A DNA stretch of 64,000 nucleotides from Aliitabrizicola sp041905595 (GCA_041905595.1 JAYRKT010000026.1:1-64000); one strand, 5' to 3'; counted from the stretch's first letter, positions 44,340-54,419 are shown. Notes: generated by a model from the sequence alone, not told the origin. Numbers and translations are program-made.

Positions 44340-45149
44340 TCACTTGAGCCGGGATCGTCGGGAGTTGGATGCGATCCGCCCTCCAAGCCCCATCAGTTCA
44401 CGGGTGTATTCCTGCTGGGGGGCATTCACCACCTGATCGACAGGCCCGACTTCAATCACGTCGCCGCGCCGCATCACTAGTAGGCTGTCGGCCACATGAG
44501 CCACGACTTTGAGGTTGTGTGTCACGAACAGCATCGACAGGCCCATCCGTTCCCGCAACTCGGCAAGAAGATTGAGAATCTGTGCCTGCACGGAGACGTC
44601 CAGCGCCGAGGTCGGCTCGTCGAGGATCAGCAACTTCGGATCCAGCGCCAGCGCCCGGGCAATGGCAACGCGCTGCGCTTGGCCGCCCGAAAGCTCGCGG
44701 GCGCGTCGGGTCATGAAGTCTGCAGGAAGGCCGCACCGTCCCAACAACTCCTCAGTCTTGTCGCGCAAGGCCGATCCCGGCTTGTCTCCACGCGCGAGAA
44801 GCGGCTCGGCCAGGATCTCGGCAATCGAAAGGCGGGGACTAAGCGACAGGAACGGGTTCTGTGAAACAACACCGATCACCCGACGGGCGCGCCGAAGATC
44901 TTCCCCCTCGAGGTCAAGCCAATCACGGCCTCCTAGCCGGACGCTGCCACTGGTTACAGGAATGAGTCGGAGGATCGCGCGCAAGAGCGTGCTCTTGCCG
45001 GAGCCGGACTCGCCGACAATCCCAAGCGTTTCACCACCAGCCAGCACGAGGCTCGCTTTGTTCACGGCGGGCTTCAGGGCGGCGGGGAAAAGCCCGCGCG
45101 CGTGGTAGCAGACCACCAAGTCCGTTACTTCAAGAATGGGATCCGCCAT
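44340..45149 (-). CDS. ABC transporter ATP-binding protein (DppF type)
   Basis: A 269-residue ATPase of the oligopeptide/dipeptide/nickel family. ATG 45149 starts just before the domain. Motifs: Walker A GESGSGKSTLLRAIL, signature LSGGQAQRVAIARAL, Walker B LLILDEPTSALD, His switch FVTHNLKVV. It overlaps the previous ATPase gene by 20 bases and is the last gene of the operon. Together with the DppD-type partner it powers the importer. Confidence 0.93.
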   Translation of the reverse strand: MADPILEVTDLVVCYHARGLFPAALKPAVNKASLVLAGGETLGIVGESGSGKSTLLRAILRLIPVTSGSVRLGGRDWLDLEGEDLRRARRVIGVVSQNPFLSLSPRLSIAEILAEPLLARGDKPGSALRDKTEELLGRCGLPADFMTRRARELSGGQAQRVAIARALALDPKLLILDEPTSALDVSVQAQILNLLAELRERMGLSMLFVTHNLKVVAHVADSLLVMRRGDVIEVGPVDQVVNAPQQEYTRELMGLGGRIASNSRRSRLK

Positions 45150-46098
45150 TCGGCACCTCCCCGAGATGGCAGGACCAGAGTTGCCCTCGATCATTGTGAA
45201 CCGGCGGCGCAGAAACCGAACAGACGGTCATGGCAAAAGGGCATCGAGGTGCGAATGGGCAGCCCGTGATCTGGAGTTGCGGCTGAGGAATCGTGCCCTC
45301 GATCGCCGCAAGACGCGCCCCCCTTGGCGCAGCATCGGGCAACGCCGCCAGCAGTGCCTGAGTATAGGGGTGCTTGGGCCTCAGAAGCAGGTCTGACGTG
45401 AGGCCTTCTTCGACCGAAACCCCGGCGTACAATACTGTCGCACGGTCACAGACGCTTGCAACCACATCCATGTCATGAGTGATCATCATGACCGTCAGTC
45501 CGCGCTCGGTCGCAAGGCGGCGCAGCAGCGCCAGCACTTGAGCCCCAATGGTGATGTCGAGGGCAGTTGTCGGTTCGTCTGCTATCAGGAACTCCGCGCC
45601 CGTTGCCAGAGCCTGCGCAATGACGACGCGTTGCTGCATCCCGCCGGAAAGCTGATGCGGATAGCTCTTCAGGACGCCGGCAGGATCAGGCAGGCCCGTC
45701 GCAGCCAAGAGTTCAATCGCTTCTGCCCGCCGTTCGTGTCGTGGGCGGCTGTGATGGGCGCGCAGGACATCGTCGATTTGGCGGCCAATCGTCAGCACCG
45801 GGTTCAGCGCCGCTGCAGGGTCCTGAGAGATCATTGCGATCCGGCGCCCGCGCAGGCTTTCTGCCACATCGGAAAGCACCATCCCGTCATAGCTGAAACG
45901 CTTCGCCCTGACCGTTGCACCGTCCGGTATCAAGTCCAACAAGGCCATCCCCAACATGGTCTTGCCACAGCCGGACTCCCCGATCACTCCGTGGATTGCC
46001 CCGCGCTCGATCACTAGATCGACATGCCTGACGGCATGAACGGGCCCGGCAGCAGTTGGAATGGTCACGGAAAGATCACCGACCTCAAGCAGAGGCAT
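45130..46098 (-). CDS. ABC transporter ATP-binding protein (DppD type)
   Basis: A 322-residue ATPase starting at ATG 46098 (MPLLEVGDL). Walker A is GESGCGKTMLGMALL, signature LSGGMQQRVVIAQAL, Walker B FLIADEPTTALD, and His switch MITHDMDVV. The C-terminal oligopeptide-type extension with a cysteine-rich motif CPFAPRCPFAMTVC is present, as usual for OppD/DppD. It overlaps the permease gene upstream by 14 bases. Confidence 0.94.
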   Translation of the reverse strand: MPLLEVGDLSVTIPTAAGPVHAVRHVDLVIERGAIHGVIGESGCGKTMLGMALLDLIPDGATVRAKRFSYDGMVLSDVAESLRGRRIAMISQDPAAALNPVLTIGRQIDDVLRAHHSRPRHERRAEAIELLAATGLPDPAGVLKSYPHQLSGGMQQRVVIAQALATGAEFLIADEPTTALDITIGAQVLALLRRLATERGLTVMMITHDMDVVASVCDRATVLYAGVSVEEGLTSDLLLRPKHPYTQALLAALPDAAPRGARLAAIEGTIPQPQLQITGCPFAPRCPFAMTVCSVSAPPVHNDRGQLWSCHLGEVPNGGSHS

Positions 46099-46924
46099 CG
46101 CGGCGCCCTCCCTCACGGTCGCGCAGCGCATCGCCCAGAATCGAGAAGGCCAGTGCAACGACAAAGATCGAAATTCCTGGCGCGGCGGAATACCACCAGC
46201 GGTCGGGGAAGAACTTGCGCCCTGCATCCACCATCTGCCCCCAATCGGCCGTCGGCGGCAGGACGCCCAGGCCCAGGAAGGACAGGGCGGATGCCGTCAG
46301 CAAGGCAGGGCCGACATCCAGCGCCGCCTGCACGCCAATCGGGCGGACTGCCGCCGGCAGGATATGGCGCAAGATGATCCGGGTATGAGACACACCCATC
46401 AAGCGGGCAGCCTCGACGTAGGGCTGGCCGCGCAGCACAAGGACCTCGGCCCGGACCATCCTGGCGTACCAAGGCCACCACGTGACCGCGACCGCGACAA
46501 TGCTGTTCAGCAGGCCAGGCCCAAGGGCCGCGGCCATCAGCACCGCCAGCAGAAGAGCAGGGAAGGCAAGAAAGACATCGGTCACCCGCATCAGGACCTC
46601 GTCCATCCATCCCCCAAAATAGCCGGCGACCAACCCAACAGGCAGACCGACAAGCAAGGCAAAGCCGACAATCAGGAAGCCGGAGGTCAGCGAAACCTGG
46701 GCACCGTACATGACGCGGCTGAGCATATCCCGCCCGAGGTGATCGGTGCCGAACCAGTAGCTCAGCGAAGGCGGCTGAAACTTGGCGCTGATGTTCGGGC
46801 CCCCCGCGCCCTGCGCCGGATAGGGGGAAATGACGGGCGCAAGGACCGCCAGAGCGACAAAGACGAGGATGATTGCAAGAGCCACGAATCCCGGCCAGCC
46901 GAGACGGTTCACTAGCCGGTTCAT
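46085..46924 (-). CDS. ABC transporter permease (DppC type)
   Basis: A 279-residue permease with the OppC/DppC N-terminal segment YWFGTDHLGRDMLSRVMYGA and about six membrane helices. The cytoplasmic EAA loop reads EAARLMGVSHTRIILRHILP. It overlaps the DppB-type gene by 4 bases. The substrate is not visible; linkage to DUF917 and hydantoinase-like genes suggests a cyclic amide, peptide or related nitrogen compound. Confidence 0.94.
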   Translation of the reverse strand: MNRLVNRLGWPGFVALAIILVFVALAVLAPVISPYPAQGAGGPNISAKFQPPSLSYWFGTDHLGRDMLSRVMYGAQVSLTSGFLIVGFALLVGLPVGLVAGYFGGWMDEVLMRVTDVFLAFPALLLAVLMAAALGPGLLNSIVAVAVTWWPWYARMVRAEVLVLRGQPYVEAARLMGVSHTRIILRHILPAAVRPIGVQAALDVGPALLTASALSFLGLGVLPPTADWGQMVDAGRKFFPDRWWYSAAPGISIFVVALAFSILGDALRDREGGRRDASA

Positions 46925-47949
46925 CCCAGTGCCACCCGAGGATCAACGAGGGCCTGCACGAGGTCCAGCACCAAGTTCATGGCGACGTAGCAGATCGTGA
47001 CGACCAGGGTCGCCGCCGCGATCACCGGAAAGTCCTTGGAAAGGATCGCCTCCGACACATAGCGGCCAAGCCCTGGCCAGGCGAAGATGATCTCGACCAG
47101 AACCGCGCCGGTCAACGAATAGGCGAAGCTCAGGCCAAGCACCGTCAAGGCAGGACCGACCGCATTGGGCAGGGCGTGACCGAACAGGATCCGCAACCGA
47201 GACAAGCCAAGGGCGCGGGCAGCAACGATGTGGCGCCGTTCGAGTATATCGATCATCGCCGACCGGGTAAGGCGCATGGCGATCCCCGCCGGATAGGCCG
47301 CAAGCGTCAGCGAGGGCAGGATCAGGTGCACGAAGGCATCGCCAAACGCATCCGGACGGGCTGCAAGCAGGGCGTCGATCAGGTTGAACCCGGTGATGGT
47401 CGGCAGCGGGTCCATGATCGAGAATTCCTTCGACATCCGGCCCGACAGGGGCAGCACCCCCAGCCACTGAGCGAAGACAAGCTGAAGGATCATCGCAAGG
47501 AAGAATGTCGGCATGGCCACAGCCAGGATCGAGCCAAGGCTGCCCAGCCTGTCAAGCGCGCTGCCCCGGCGGGCAGCCGCAAGGACACCGGCCGGTATTC
47601 CGATTAGCAGGGCAAGCACAGTCGAGAAGATCGCCAGTTCCAGTGTCGACGGCAGATACACCTGCAGGTCCTGCGCGATGAGACGCCGCGACTTGTATGA
47701 CACGCCGAAGTCACCCGTCGCCATCGCGGCGGCAAAGCGGCCAAAGCGCTCGGGCAATGGCGCGTCCAGATGCAGTTCCTCGCGCGCCCTGGCGATCTGT
47801 TCGGCAGTAGGGCGCGGTCCGGCATAAAGCGCGGCAGGATCGGAGGGCACCACCTGGGCCACGATGAACACCAGGAAGGTTACCCCCAGCACCACCATCG
47901 CCGACAGCGCAGCACGACGGAGGATGTATAGGCCGAGCCCCATCGCCAC
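46921..47949 (-). CDS. ABC transporter permease (DppB type)
   Basis: A 342-residue permease, normal for DppB. The first helix is AALSAMVVLGVTFLVFIVAQ, followed by the long periplasmic loop with LHLDAPLPERFGRF. The EAA-type loop is ARALGLSRLRILFGHALPNA. A start two codons later (47943) is possible. It lies 12 bases downstream of the substrate-binding protein gene. Confidence 0.94.
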   Translation of the reverse strand: MAMGLGLYILRRAALSAMVVLGVTFLVFIVAQVVPSDPAALYAGPRPTAEQIARAREELHLDAPLPERFGRFAAAMATGDFGVSYKSRRLIAQDLQVYLPSTLELAIFSTVLALLIGIPAGVLAAARRGSALDRLGSLGSILAVAMPTFFLAMILQLVFAQWLGVLPLSGRMSKEFSIMDPLPTITGFNLIDALLAARPDAFGDAFVHLILPSLTLAAYPAGIAMRLTRSAMIDILERRHIVAARALGLSRLRILFGHALPNAVGPALTVLGLSFAYSLTGAVLVEIIFAWPGLGRYVSEAILSKDFPVIAAATLVVTICYVAMNLVLDLVQALVDPRVALG

Positions 47950-47961
47950 GACACCCCTGAT

Positions 47962-49539
47962 CTAGCGGCTCAGCGCGCTGGCAAACACAACATGGCCGTA
48001 GGCTGGATTGTCTGTATAGCCCTTCAGATCGGACCGGATGATGTGGATGTTCGGCTTGTCGAGGATGAACACCGCCGCCGCGTCGTCGATGATCATGCGC
48101 TGCGCCTGCTTGAACATTTCCTCCGCCTTGGCGCGATCCGTTCCCGAAAGCGCCGCGGCCTCGTCGATCATCCTGTCGAACTCGGGATTTGAATAGTAAC
48201 CTAGGTTATAGGTCGGTGTTTCTTCGCTATGGAACAAGTTCACCAAGTAGTCATAGGGCGTGACGTAGGTCGGCCACCAATACATGACGAAGATGTCCTG
48301 CGCCTGCGCCGGGTCCGACTTTGCCAGCTCCCACTGGGCCTCCCACGCCATCGGCTGAAGGCTCAGGTTGATGCCGAGCGTTTCGAGATTGGCCTTCCAC
48401 AACTCACCGGCCGTCGATTCCAGCGGGTCCGAGGTGGCGAAGGTCATCGTCAGTTCCAGACCGCTGTCCGCCAGGCCTTCCTCGGCTAGCAGGGCTCGCG
48501 CCGCTTCAAGGTCGGTCTGCGGGATCGGCGCATCAGGATCATGGCCCCAGATACCGGCAGGGATGACCCCATAGGCCCGGGACCCGAACCCGGCCGTCCC
48601 GCCAGCAATCACATCTTCATAGGGGAACGCGAGCGACAGCGCCTGGCGGACCTTCGGACGGTCCAGCGGCGCCTTTCTCGTGTTGTACATGCCAAACAGC
48701 GTCTCGAAGGACGGATTGGTCACGACCGCGAGTTCGGGATTGGCCTTCAGTGCCTCAAGGTTCTCGTAGGGCAGGCCATAGGTCCAGTCGGCCTCGCCGC
48801 TCTCGACCATGTTCTGGTCAAGGACGGCATCTTCGACGACCTCGAAGACGACCGTATCGAACCCGTTCTCTGGCCGCTTGCCCCAATAGTCGGCAAACCG
48901 GCTGGCGACCACGCGCTGACCCGGCTCATAGCGGTCGATCTTGAACGGCCCGCTGCCGGCATCGTTGCCCGCATTGAACCACGCATTGTCCCTGTCCAGG
49001 GCCGAAGGGCTGATGATCCAGGCAGCGAAACCAGCAGATGCGATCACATCCAGCGGCTGCGGATCCGACAGTGTGAACACGACCGTCATCGGATCGCGTG
49101 CCTCGATTTCCTTCACCGATCCCCAGATGAAGGCCGCTCCGCCCCCGATCTTCATCGTGCGCTCGATCGAGCCCTTGACTGCGTCGGCGGTCAGGTCGGA
49201 CCCGTCGTGGAACTTGACACCCTCACGCAGCTTGAAGGTCCAGGTCAGTCCATCGGCCGATGTCTCCCAGCTATCCGCCAGAAGGGGTTCCACCCTCGCG
49301 GGCTGATCGCCCGATGCCGGGATGTAGCGGGTGAGGGATTCATAGACATTGGCGAGGACCAGACCGTCATTTGAAAAGGACGTTGCGGGATCAAGGTCGG
49401 GAAAACCCGCCGGGTTTGCCAGCGTCAGGATTCGCGCCCCATCCTGGGCCCAGGCAGCGCTCCCCTTACTGGCAGCCAAATATCCCGCCGTGGCGATGGC
49501 GGTCAGAACGGCGGATTTCAGAAGATCGCGACGGTTCAT
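47962..49539 (-). CDS. ABC substrate-binding protein (peptide/SBP_bac_5), Tat signal
   Basis: A 525-residue periplasmic binding protein of the oligopeptide/nickel family. The N-terminus MNRRDLLKSAVLTAIATAGY is a twin-arginine signal ending near SAAWAQD. The mature part has PDLDPATSFSNDGLVLANVYE, WTFKLREGVKFHDG and KVRQALSLAFPYEDV, all family hallmarks. Its ATG overlaps the stop of the DUF917 gene, so transporter and enzyme genes are coupled. Confidence 0.93.
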   Translation of the reverse strand: MNRRDLLKSAVLTAIATAGYLAASKGSAAWAQDGARILTLANPAGFPDLDPATSFSNDGLVLANVYESLTRYIPASGDQPARVEPLLADSWETSADGLTWTFKLREGVKFHDGSDLTADAVKGSIERTMKIGGGAAFIWGSVKEIEARDPMTVVFTLSDPQPLDVIASAGFAAWIISPSALDRDNAWFNAGNDAGSGPFKIDRYEPGQRVVASRFADYWGKRPENGFDTVVFEVVEDAVLDQNMVESGEADWTYGLPYENLEALKANPELAVVTNPSFETLFGMYNTRKAPLDRPKVRQALSLAFPYEDVIAGGTAGFGSRAYGVIPAGIWGHDPDAPIPQTDLEAARALLAEEGLADSGLELTMTFATSDPLESTAGELWKANLETLGINLSLQPMAWEAQWELAKSDPAQAQDIFVMYWWPTYVTPYDYLVNLFHSEETPTYNLGYYSNPEFDRMIDEAAALSGTDRAKAEEMFKQAQRMIIDDAAAVFILDKPNIHIIRSDLKGYTDNPAYGHVVFASALSR

Positions 49540-50699
49540 AGCAGTTCTCCCGAATTGACGAGGTTGTGTTGGCCTGCCGCAAGGCCCGTCTCATAGGCGG
49601 CGACCGGAGCCGCCTCGACGGATTGTCCAAGCGGCACAAAGTCAAAGTCATAACCAAAGGCACGTGGTCCCATGGAACGAAGCGATTCCTGCGTCCGCAG
49701 CAGGGCTGGGGCGGGGATCGACAGGACTGCGACGCGAAGACCGTAGCGCTGTTCCTCGGTCCCGATCGGCCGCCCTGTCTCTGCATCGACGATGCAGATC
49801 AGGTCGGGCACCATGGCCAACCGTTGGCTGCCCTCGCTCGCCACGAGATACTCGTTCTGTATGTCGATCACCAACTGGCGGCCGGCATCCGCGTCGAGGC
49901 CAGCCACCGTCAGGCTTCCGCGCACAAACCCCCCGGAGATGCGCCGCCCGATGTCAGTGACCTTGCCCCGCATCAGAAGCGTGCCACCCGCCTGGCGCAG
50001 GATCGCGGCCACTGGATCGACCTTAGCCTCGCGTGCCGTCATCACGGCGTCGCCAAGCGTCCAGGCCTGACTCGTTGTATGGGCAATTCCGTAGCGTCGT
50101 ACGAAGGCACCCGTCATAGGCGCTGTCGTCATGCAGGCGGTGCAGCCCATGGCCACGGTCGCCGCCCGCATTATCCTTTCGAGCATCTCCGGGGTTTTGG
50201 CCTCGGTTATGACCAGCGTGTTGCCATCCGCGTCGGACAGTGCTGCAGGCTGTGTGGCCTGGCCGTAGACGAAGAAGCTTGTCATCTGCACTTCCGGGAA
50301 TGCTCGCCCCATGCCATCCGCATCGACAACCGGAAGGTCGAGCTTCGCAGCGGTCACCATCGGATAGATGCCGTTGCCGCCGCCGACTTCATCGCCAAGA
50401 ACAGCATCTACCTTGCGGCCAGTATGCGCCTCGATGGCGCGCAGGACGCGCACGCCCTCGTTGCCTTCCTCCATCTTCTCGATGCCGACAGTCGGCGCAC
50501 CGATGCCGCCGAGGCCGATGATCTGCGCGTCATCTGGCAGATCGCGCGGACGTATCATGCGGATTCGCTTGCCTTCGCGCAGAAGTTGCTTGGTGATCAG
50601 CGTCTGAAGATAGGGGCTGCCTCCGCCACCCGTCCCCAAGATCCCGACTCCGATAGCGATGCGATCAATGTCGCATTCGGTAAGCGTCCAATAGGTCAT
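49536..50699 (-). CDS. DUF917 family protein
   Basis: A 387-residue DUF917 protein. It begins with LTECDIDRIAIGVGILGTGG and has the later motif GDEVGGGNGIYPMVTAAKL. Members are consistently encoded next to hydantoinase/oxoprolinase-like proteins and are suspected to cooperate in hydrolysis of cyclic amides, but no activity is firmly known. Here it overlaps the hydantoinase-like gene and the binding-protein gene by 4 bases each. So the pair is embedded between regulator and transporter. Confidence 0.9.
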   Translation of the reverse strand: MTYWTLTECDIDRIAIGVGILGTGGGGSPYLQTLITKQLLREGKRIRMIRPRDLPDDAQIIGLGGIGAPTVGIEKMEEGNEGVRVLRAIEAHTGRKVDAVLGDEVGGGNGIYPMVTAAKLDLPVVDADGMGRAFPEVQMTSFFVYGQATQPAALSDADGNTLVITEAKTPEMLERIMRAATVAMGCTACMTTAPMTGAFVRRYGIAHTTSQAWTLGDAVMTAREAKVDPVAAILRQAGGTLLMRGKVTDIGRRISGGFVRGSLTVAGLDADAGRQLVIDIQNEYLVASEGSQRLAMVPDLICIVDAETGRPIGTEEQRYGLRVAVLSIPAPALLRTQESLRSMGPRAFGYDFDFVPLGQSVEAAPVAAYETGLAAGQHNLVNSGELL

Positions 50700-52249
50700 G
50701 CCGCAAGATCTCCAACCACCTTCGCCGCGATCCGGATGGCGTTGCCGGGAAGATAAGACAGCGGTGTCTCTTCCACTTCGGCAAGAGTCACGCTCGCCTC
50801 GACTGCACCTGCCTCAACGGCCCGCTGGCGCGCCTCGTTAACGATCTGCTCCAGCGCTTTCTCTCGGGTCGTGCCCTCCAACGAAACCACACTGTCGACC
50901 TCCCCCGATACCTGAGCTATGGCCGCTCCAATCGCGTTGGCAGAGCCAAAATGATCGGGACGTAGCGATACGCTCGTCCCGTCGAGAAGCCCTTCGATCA
51001 AGACAGATCCGCCTCCGACCAGAACCGCCGGGATCGGATCAGCTGTCGGTTTCATACGGTCGAGCACACTTTCGACATCCGCCTTCATTCGCTCGAGCGA
51101 GGACCGGACCAGATCGGCGCCTAGATGCTTCAGCCTCGAGGTATCCCCAATCGTCAGCAGCCCGGCGGCAACCGCTATGTCTGTCGCGGTCAGCGTGTCT
51201 CCCCCCATGCACAACGCTTTCTCCGGTAGCCGGAAGCCGACCGAGTCAGGCCCGATGGTCAATTGAGGCAGCGGCCGTACGATGCTCCCGCCGCCCAGTC
51301 CGAACGAATACACGTCGGGTACGCGGAAGTTCGTTGGCACGCCGCCGATTACCGCGCCTTCGCTTCGGCTGCGCGGAAAGCCAGCCACGAGCATGCCGAT
51401 GTCGGTCGTCGTTCCTCCGACATCGATCACGGCCGCGTCCTTGAGGCCTGTAAGGAATGCGGCTCCCCGCATCGAGTTGGTGGGCCCCGAGGCGATTGTG
51501 AACACCGGGTGGCGTTCGGCAAAATCGGCCGCCATCAGGGTGCCGTCGTTCTGGGTCAGATATAACGGACAGTTCAGCCCCAGCCCGGCGAAGGCCGAGC
51601 GGAAGGCAGAGACAGTGTCCGCGCCAAGCCGATGCAGGCTGGCATTGAGGATCGTCGCGCTTTCGCGCGCCAGAAGCCCCGTTCGCCCGATACGATGCGA
51701 CAGGCTGATCGCAGCATCAGGCATCTCTTCGGCAACGATGGCCGCCGCCTCCGTCTCCATCCTTGCATCGACGAGCGCAAAGACGGAGCAGATCGCAACC
51801 GCCCGCACCCCCTTCGCACGCCACTTGCGGCAGGCCATCCGGATTGCCGATGCATCCAGCGGCGCTAGAGGCGAGCCGTCGAAGTTCACCCCGCCATCAA
51901 CCAGCGCCGCACCTCCATCGACCAGTTCACGCAGCCGGTCCGGCCAGTCGATCATCGGCGGCAGCGCACGTGTGGAGGCCCCGCACAGCCGGAGAATGCC
52001 GACTTTCTCCAGCTGCTTTCCTTCGACAACGGCATTCAGGAAATGCGTCGTCCCGATCATCAAGGCACCAATCTGCGAGGCCAGAACCCCGCCAGCCTCC
52101 AGCATCGCACGGATCGCATTGGCAACGCCGCCGGTTACATCCGCCGTGGTCGAGGTCTTGATGGTAGCAACCACGTCCGCCCCTCGCAGCAGAGCGGCAT
52201 CCGTGTTGGTGCCGCCGACGTCCACGCCGATCCTGAGCATTCCTGTCAT
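50696..52249 (-). CDS. hydantoinase/oxoprolinase family protein (HyuA type)
   Basis: A 517-residue protein with the HyuA N-terminal domain (LRIGVDVGGTNTDAALL, an actin-like phosphate loop) and the hydantoinase A core (IDVGGTTTDIGMLVAGFP, YSFGLGGGSIV, TATDIAVAAG). It is shorter than ATP-dependent 5-oxoprolinase subunits (about 690) and fits the variant paired with DUF917. ATP-dependent opening of a hydantoin or oxoproline-like ring is the family expectation. The start overlaps the Lrp gene stop. No HyuB partner is present. Confidence 0.92.
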   Translation of the reverse strand: MTGMLRIGVDVGGTNTDAALLRGADVVATIKTSTTADVTGGVANAIRAMLEAGGVLASQIGALMIGTTHFLNAVVEGKQLEKVGILRLCGASTRALPPMIDWPDRLRELVDGGAALVDGGVNFDGSPLAPLDASAIRMACRKWRAKGVRAVAICSVFALVDARMETEAAAIVAEEMPDAAISLSHRIGRTGLLARESATILNASLHRLGADTVSAFRSAFAGLGLNCPLYLTQNDGTLMAADFAERHPVFTIASGPTNSMRGAAFLTGLKDAAVIDVGGTTTDIGMLVAGFPRSRSEGAVIGGVPTNFRVPDVYSFGLGGGSIVRPLPQLTIGPDSVGFRLPEKALCMGGDTLTATDIAVAAGLLTIGDTSRLKHLGADLVRSSLERMKADVESVLDRMKPTADPIPAVLVGGGSVLIEGLLDGTSVSLRPDHFGSANAIGAAIAQVSGEVDSVVSLEGTTREKALEQIVNEARQRAVEAGAVEASVTLAEVEETPLSYLPGNAIRIAAKVVGDLAA

Positions 52250-52752
52250 ATCGATTTCTTTCCGGCCCGTTCATTGGCTTCGGTCAGCGCGGTGGTTCGC
52301 GTGCCGAAGGCTTTGTACATCCGCAGGATCACCCATGGTTCGACGCGCAATACTCCTGGAATTCGGCCTATCGTGTTCTCGCAGAAATCCAACAGATCGC
52401 CGTGGGTGCGCAGAAAAACCGAAGCGCTCAGGGCGAAACGCCCGGTTGTCGCCGCGAGATATCCGATCTCGTCATACTCGCCGAGCGCGATGGCAACAGA
52501 CTCGACCATGCCTGGCTGAATCGCGATCATCACATCGGCCTGCACCTCGTGGCCCATCGCCGTCGGATCGGGGATCGCGCCGATGACGATCATCTTGCTT
52601 TGCAGAAGCGCCGTAATCCGGTTTCGGATGGTCCTCTCTGAAACCCCACCGATGCGGGCGGCGATTTCCGAAGCGGAAAGCCGACCGTCCTCGGTCAGGA
52701 ACGCGATGATCGTGCGGTCAAGATCGTCGAGGTCGGAACGTTGCAAGCCCAT
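52246..52752 (-). CDS. Lrp/AsnC family transcriptional regulator
   Basis: A 168-residue regulator starting at MGLQRSDLDDLD (ATG 52752, with GGAAAGG just before); an upstream ATG at 52833 adds 27 residues not typical of the family. The HTH is DDLDRTIIAFLTEDGRLSAS with EIAARIGGVSERTIRNRI; the RAM ligand-binding domain follows. It is the first gene of the operon and overlaps the hydantoinase-like gene, so it probably senses the operon's substrate or an amino-acid product and regulates its own operon. Confidence 0.9.
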   Translation of the reverse strand: MGLQRSDLDDLDRTIIAFLTEDGRLSASEIAARIGGVSERTIRNRITALLQSKMIVIGAIPDPTAMGHEVQADVMIAIQPGMVESVAIALGEYDEIGYLAATTGRFALSASVFLRTHGDLLDFCENTIGRIPGVLRVEPWVILRMYKAFGTRTTALTEANERAGKKSI

Positions 52753-52948
52753 GCCTTTCCGAATCTGGAAGTCTATGGGGTGCAGGCTGACATGATCGGA
52801 AGTCAAGTCAAGCCAAATATGCCGATTGGGCATTCGATATAGGTTCTAGCTTCGCTTTCGGCAGAAAATTCACTTCCATCCTGCCGATATGGCTACAAGC
52901 CCAAGCCCGCCGGTCACACCAACGCCATCGACGCCACCGGCTTGGGAC

Positions 52949-54419
52949 CTACTCTTTCGCCACCCACACCCTGCACCTCTCCTGCTCGGCGATCGCGCGG
53001 ACGAGGCCGCGTGAAGAGAAGAGGTCGAGGTTTTGCAGCACAGTGGCGCGGGAGGCGCCGGTCTCGGCCTCGGCGAGCGGCGCGCTGACGGCGGGCCGGG
53101 CGACCCGCGTGCCAATCGGGACAGCGGAGGTGCGGCCGGACGGTGGTGTCAGACGAATGTGAACTCGTCTCGACAAGGGCAGGATGGAGTGCAGGTTGGC
53201 GACGGCCTCGGCGACATCTCCTTGCAATCCCGGAGATGCAGCCCGGGCAGCGGTCAGCCAAGCCTCCTTAGCGGCCCGGAACCCGTCGACCGTCTCCATT
53301 CGGACCTGAAAGTCCTCGGTTTGGTACTTTTCGGCCGCTTCCTGCCTGCGCGTACTAGCGGGAAGGTAGATGCCGAAGCTCTCGACCCCGGACAGCCAGC
53401 GTCCGGCGAAGGGACCCTCGCCCTTGCCAAAATCATTCCCGAATGCGTCGATGATATTGGTGACGGCCTGGTTGTTGGACGAGGCTGCCACAATGATGGG
53501 GGGAGCGCCGCCTTTCAGCGCTGCCGAGACCCAGAGTCCTGCAACCGCCGACAGCAGCATCGTCGTCTTGCCCGTCCCCGGAGGCCCGTTGACCGCGATC
53601 ACCTCTCCCGGCCCCGCTGCGTCGAGGCAGGCGAGGACCTGGCGTTGCTCCATCGCCAACGGGAAATGAGGGTTTGAATGACCAAGCCTTCGCGCCAGGT
53701 CCTGCTCGCCCCCTTGATCGCGCAGTCTGCCCGTGGATGGCGAGATCATTTGGGACAAGAGGGGCGACTTGTGCTTGTCCGCGATCAGCTTGTCGTAGAG
53801 GTCGAAGATATTGCGGATCGTAGCTGCCCCGTCCTGAGCCGCCTCGATCAGCCCATATTTCGCGTGCCGATAGTTCGCGTCGCCCTCGGGCCATCCTCTT
53901 GAGACCGCGTCCAGCATCTTCCGGCAATGCGCTAGGTAGGCCTGCCAATCACCCGGTTTTGGCAACCGAAGCGGCTCGACCGTCAGGAAATCGTCGAGGT
54001 CCGCAACGGCTCCGATCGAGAAGTCGTCAGACGGCAGAGGGGTTAAGAGATCACGAGCGACCGTGTTGCGCTGGGGTTGGATCTGCCCCTCCCGGTCGAC
54101 ATACGCCTCCGTGACGACCGGCGCGACGATGTCAGGCAACCCATCCCCTTGCCCCGTGGCGTGGGACACCCGCCGCGCAGTGACCAAAGGCCAGAAGCGA
54201 ACTATGACTGTCTTCGCCCGAGGCTCGTCCTTGAAGAGCCTCTCGACGGTCTCCGCAGGCAACTTGCCGGTTCGCAGCGTCTCGGAGGCAACTTCGATGA
54301 ACCGGGTCCGATCGCGCTGCTTGAACTTGCCCTCACCGAGGGCCCCATCAGCGAGAGAGGTGCGCCAGTAGCGAAGGACGGATAAGAAGTCTTTGCTCAG
54401 AACACAGATCCAAATTCAA
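52949..54419 (-). pseudogene. AAA/SF1 helicase fragment, altered at both ends
   Basis: An open frame of about 490 codons. It has Walker A AVNGPPGTGKTTMLLSAVA after MEQRQVLACLDAAGPGEVI, and AASSNNQAVTNIID (an SF1 motif), as in DNA2/NAM7-like helicases. Reading upstream, homology-like sequence (VLSKDFLSVLRYWRTSLADG) continues to a stop near 54419 without an ATG/GTG; the first usable start is TTG 54262. After about 53120 the sequence switches to ETGASRATVLQNLDLF and GLVRAIAEQERCRVWVAKE, which resembles the C-terminal HTH of DUF1612/RHE_PE00001-type proteins. Helicase motifs III-VI are missing, so it is a decayed chimera. Confidence 0.75.
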
